64,000 nucleotides of DNA from Scybalousia_A sp963540815 (lineage in GTDB: Bacteria; Bacteroidota; Bacteroidia; Bacteroidales; P3), in contig CAUTQY010000006.1 in NCBI GenBank assembly GCA_963540815.1, positions 19,376 through 83,375 of the forward strand, given 5' to 3'. Below, in pieces: positions 61,651-64,000 of this stretch. Below the pieces are notes generated by a model. The model was not told the DNA's origin, ran no database searches, and saw only the letters and a program-made list of their open reading frames with translations. Both the position numbers and the translations under genes were made by a program. The first letter of the stretch is position 1. Each line of letters starts with the position of its first letter.

Positions 61651-61912
61651 ACGGAAGGGAGTGGCTCGCATGTACGAAAGCAAAGGGTTTGCAATAATGG
61701 ACACGGACAAAATAGAGAGGGGACCGCCGTGACTGTTGCAAAGTCTCACAAGGATAGGGGATTTTTTTTAAGTATATGGTTTGCAGTTTAAATTATGTAA
61801 TGAGAGATTAAACTATTTAAATAAACTGTTCGGTTAATTTTGTATCACTAAAAATTAACAATTAGTTGACGATGCCTACGGAAAAAACTTTTACTAATAA
61901 GGAAAATAATTG

Positions 61913-61920
61913 TAATTTTG
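61913..61920 (+). promoter_or_regulatory. -7 element for ribH-fmt
   Basis: TAATTTTG matches TAnnTTTG, 29 bases before the ATG at 61950. The -33 position reads TTA, a weak match. Confidence 0.5.
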
Positions 61921-61949
61921 CATAATATATATTAAAATTAAAATAAACA

Positions 61950-62426
61950 ATGTCTTCGGAATTAAGAAATTTATCCTCTTATAATAAAGATGAAGTGCCT
62001 TCGGGAGCAAGGTCTAGTTTTGGAATTGTGGTCTCGCAGTGGAATGACGAAATAACCAATGCCTTATTGGAAGGAGCAATTAAAACTCTCTTGGAACATG
62101 GAACGGACGAAAGAGACATACATATTCAATACGTCCCCGGCGCTTTTGAATTACCCTTCGGTGCTTCGGAATTATCTACCAAAAAGAAATTTGATGCAAT
62201 CATTTGCCTCGGCTGTATAATACAAGGAGAAACGAGACATTTTGAATTTATCGCCTCAGCTGTTGCAAACGGAATAATGCAAGTATCACTAAAAGAAGAA
62301 CTGCCTGTTATATTCGGAGTTCTGACAACAAATGATTTGCAACAGGCAAAAGAGCGGGCAGGAGGAAAATTTGGCAACAAAGGTGTAGAAGCAGCAATTA
62401 CCGCCTTAAAAATGACGGATTTATAA
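61950..62426 (+). CDS. ribH: 6,7-dimethyl-8-ribityllumazine synthase
   Basis: A 158-residue enzyme that condenses the ribitylaminopyrimidine with dihydroxybutanone phosphate, the step before riboflavin. The substrate-binding W in VVSQWNDEIT, VPGAFELPFGA, the GCIIQGETRHFEFI segment and FGVLTTNDLQQAKERAGGKFGNKG are all present, with the catalytic His in TRHFEF. The N-terminal 25 residues are a variable extension. It lies 3 bases before fmt and is probably co-transcribed with it. No FMN riboswitch is visible upstream. Confidence 0.96.
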   Translation: MSSELRNLSSYNKDEVPSGARSSFGIVVSQWNDEITNALLEGAIKTLLEHGTDERDIHIQYVPGAFELPFGASELSTKKKFDAIICLGCIIQGETRHFEFIASAVANGIMQVSLKEELPVIFGVLTTNDLQQAKERAGGKFGNKGVEAAITALKMTDL

Positions 62427-62429
62427 AAA

Positions 62430-63395
62430 ATGACGGCAAAAGATTTGCGTATAATCTTTTTTGGAACGCCGGAGATAGCAGCAATTGAGCTGGAATATTT
62501 GGTGAAACAAGGTTATAATGTTATAGCAGTTGTTACCAATGAGGACAAGCCTATGGGAAGGGGTAAGAAAATATCCTATAGTGAGGTAAAACAAACGGCA
62601 ACAGAGTTGGGTATCAATAAAATACTGCAACCGCATAGCATGAAAGATACCGATTTTATAAGAGAAATAGAACTTCTAAGGCCTGACGTTCAAATTGTTG
62701 TTGCTTTTCGTATGATACCCAAAGAGATTTATACACTTGCAAGTTTGGCAACATTTAATCTTCATACTTCTTTGCTACCCCAATACAGAGGAGCGGCCCC
62801 TATTAATTGGGCCATTATAAACGGAGAAAAACAAACGGGTATAACTACCTTTATTCTTAATGACAAAACAGATTGCGGAGAAATACTTCTGCAACAAAGT
62901 ATAGACATAACGGAGCAAACCGATTTTGAATCTCTATACTACGAAATGGCTGATAGAGGTAAAAAACTGATAGAAGAGACCTTGAATCTTTTATCAAAAG
63001 GAAATTATACTACAATAAAACAACAAAATACCTCTTTACTCAAACCCGCACCCAAAATTTTCAAGGAAGATACCTTTATAAATTGGCATAATAGCGGGCA
63101 ATACATAGTTAATTTTATACGAGGATTGTGTCCCATACCTGCCGCTAAAACTGTTTTTTTTGATGAAAATAACGGTAAAAGTTATGAATTTAAGGTCTTT
63201 AAAGCCAAATTAGTTAATAATAGTCTTATAACTGAGGTGGGTAATCTTTGGATTGAAAATAAGCAAGATATATTGGTTCAAGCTCCGGATGGAATTTTGC
63301 AACTAATTGATTTACAGTTATCAGGTAAAAAACGTATGCTTGCCAAAGAATTGGTAAAGGGTTTAAGAATAGAAGGTTGTTTAAAAAATAAATAA
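62430..63395 (+). CDS. fmt: Methionyl-tRNA formyltransferase
   Basis: A 321-residue enzyme that formylates initiator Met-tRNA using 10-formyltetrahydrofolate. The N-terminal Rossmann domain begins LRIIFFGTPEIAAIELEYL and carries the active-site region ATFNLHTSLLPQYRGAAPINWAI with Asn, His and downstream Asp (TDCGEILL). The loop that contacts the acceptor stem follows near residue 38 (DKPMGRGKKI), and the C-terminal beta-barrel domain (about 205-321) matches the family. Only 3 bases separate it from ribH. Confidence 0.97.
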   Translation: MTAKDLRIIFFGTPEIAAIELEYLVKQGYNVIAVVTNEDKPMGRGKKISYSEVKQTATELGINKILQPHSMKDTDFIREIELLRPDVQIVVAFRMIPKEIYTLASLATFNLHTSLLPQYRGAAPINWAIINGEKQTGITTFILNDKTDCGEILLQQSIDITEQTDFESLYYEMADRGKKLIEETLNLLSKGNYTTIKQQNTSLLKPAPKIFKEDTFINWHNSGQYIVNFIRGLCPIPAAKTVFFDENNGKSYEFKVFKAKLVNNSLITEVGNLWIENKQDILVQAPDGILQLIDLQLSGKKRMLAKELVKGLRIEGCLKNK

Positions 63396-63422
63396 AAAAA
63401 ATGTTTTTTTTTGTTTAAAATT

Positions 63423-63453
63423 TTGGTATGTATTTGTTATTGTTGTATATTTG
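63423..63453 (+). promoter_or_regulatory. Promoter of the HU gene
   Basis: TTG (63423-63425) and TATATTTG (63446-63453) with 20 bases between, 42 bases before the ATG at 63496. Confidence 0.72.
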
Positions 63454-63495
63454 CAGGGTTAAAAATAATCTAATCATTTAATAATATTTACAAAA

Positions 63496-63786
63496 ATGAC
63501 AAAGAAAGAATTTGCAGACAAGATGGCCGAAAAGACCGGTATGACAAAAATTGATTCCGTTAAGGCTTATGATGCTTTCCTTGAGGTTGCATCCGATTAT
63601 CTTAAAGGTGGTGAAAAAGTAGCTCTTTTGGGCTTTGGAACTTTTTCTCTTCAACATAAAGATGCTCGCACAGCAAGAAATCCCAGAGACGGTAAGGCTA
63701 TAAAAGTTGCCGCTAAAACAGTTGTTAAGTTTAAAGCAGGTAAAGCTTTGAGTGACAGTGTTGTTAAAGTAAAAGTTAAAAAATAA
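63496..63786 (+). CDS. HU family DNA-binding protein
   Basis: A 96-residue nucleoid protein that bends DNA as a dimer. The helical N-terminal half reads TKKEFADKMAEKTGMTKIDSVKAYDAFLEVASDYL. The signature GFGTFSLQHKDARTARNPRDG includes the DNA-inserting proline of the beta arm (RNPRDG), and AAKTVVKFKAGKAL closes the fold. A short basic tail follows. Strong flanking promoter and terminator make it a separate, probably highly expressed unit. HU versus IHF cannot be resolved from a single sequence, but the tail and arm favour HU. Confidence 0.95.
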   Translation: MTKKEFADKMAEKTGMTKIDSVKAYDAFLEVASDYLKGGEKVALLGFGTFSLQHKDARTARNPRDGKAIKVAAKTVVKFKAGKALSDSVVKVKVKK

Positions 63787-63810
63787 TTTTTATTTAATGA
63801 TTTGATAACA

Positions 63811-63840
63811 AAGGGAAGTGGGAAAAACACTTCCCTTTTT
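63811..63840 (+). terminator. Terminator after the HU gene
   Basis: GGGAAGTG (63813-63820) pairs with CACTTCCC (63828-63835) around a 7-base loop, followed by a run of T. Confidence 0.85.
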
Positions 63841-64000
63841 TATTTTTATTACGACTTTTAAAAGACTATCCTAAATGTTTTTCGTAAAAAATGGAAAAAT
63901 ATTAAAGACAATAATAACTGTTTATCAGTTATTTATCATAAAATAAATTATGAAAAAATAAAATAAATATGTTTTTTTGTTATTTTTATTTGGTAGTGAT

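Larger units (their letters stand above)
61312..61949. other. Intergenic region with repeat copy C
   Basis: About 640 bases between two plus-strand genes. It opens with a terminator hairpin, continues through repeat modules and hairpins (about 61441-61650), then about 150 bases of unassigned sequence up to 61800, and ends with the AT-rich ribH leader and its -7 box. A 67-codon minus-strand frame here is built from repeat sequence. Confidence 0.85.

Noticed and set aside
61546..61749. 67-codon minus-strand frame before ribH
   Set aside because: It is composed of repeat copy C sequence and adjacent non-coding DNA; no motif or start signal.
1..64000. tRNA, rRNA, riboswitch or prophage
   Set aside because: I looked for cloverleaf-like and conserved rRNA stretches, an FMN element before ribH, and phage or transposase genes. 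Nothing convincing was found by eye; a tRNAscan-SE and Rfam run would settle the RNA part.

Overview
The window is chromosomal DNA from an AT-rich member of the Bacteroidota, most likely a Bacteroidales-like anaerobe or microaerophile. Four things point there. It carries type IX secretion genes (gldL/porL, gldM/porM, gldN/porN, porX and a PorE-like protein) and one secreted protein with a C-terminal sorting domain. It has TonB-linked outer membrane receptors with carboxypeptidase-like N-terminal domains. Families such as DUF4293, MauE/DoxX-thioredoxin and the EF-G-like GTPase are typical of the phylum. Many genes have the Bacteroidota promoter signature TTG-N18-22-TAnnTTTG. No rRNA, tRNA, CRISPR array, phage or transposase gene was seen.

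Layout. 1-8.6 kb: the start of a SurA/PpiD-like foldase (cut by the window edge), a C-terminal processing protease, then a minus-strand block with a TonB-dependent receptor, an S9 peptidase, coaD and a small beta-barrel protein. 8.6-13.5 kb: a MATE exporter, a tiny lipoprotein, DUF4293 and a fibronectin-III protein with a type IX sorting tail. 13.7-23.9 kb: a minus-strand run of meaB, an SDR dehydrogenase, a TlpA-like thioredoxin, a GH2 beta-mannosidase, polA and an O-antigen-ligase-like protein. 23.9-24.8 kb: intergenic DNA with a composite dispersed repeat. 24.8-31.1 kb: dtd, the gldLMN core, a SpoIID/LytB protein and a YitT protein. 31.3-39.6 kb: an EF-G paralogue with altered GTPase motifs, atpA-H-F-E without atpB or atpG, a gamma carbonic anhydrase-like protein, rubredoxin, superoxide dismutase and cinA. 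39.7-47.1 kb: a TonB-linked barrel, an ABC ATPase, its permease, a GntR regulator, and a PorE-like OmpA protein with an extra C-terminal domain. 47.1-51.2 kb: mutS2, an AI-2E transporter and queD. 51.2-53.6 kb: a second repeat copy and a restriction-modification pair whose endonuclease is frameshifted. 53.6-59.5 kb: tsaE, porX, a MauE/thioredoxin membrane protein, two paralogous cysteine-rich lipoproteins, an EEP nuclease and gcvT. 59.7-63.9 kb: a lipoprotein, an Hsp15-like protein, a WbpD-like acetyltransferase, the third repeat copy, ribH, fmt and an HU protein.

The strongest functional theme is the envelope and type IX secretion: motor (GldL/GldM), ring component (GldN), regulator (PorX), a probable peptidoglycan-linked outer membrane factor (PorE-like) and one candidate substrate, spread over four loci. 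The least explained features are a three-copy mosaic intergenic repeat with large hairpins, a retropepsin-like tail with a degraded active site on the PorE-like protein, and the paired small lipoproteins.
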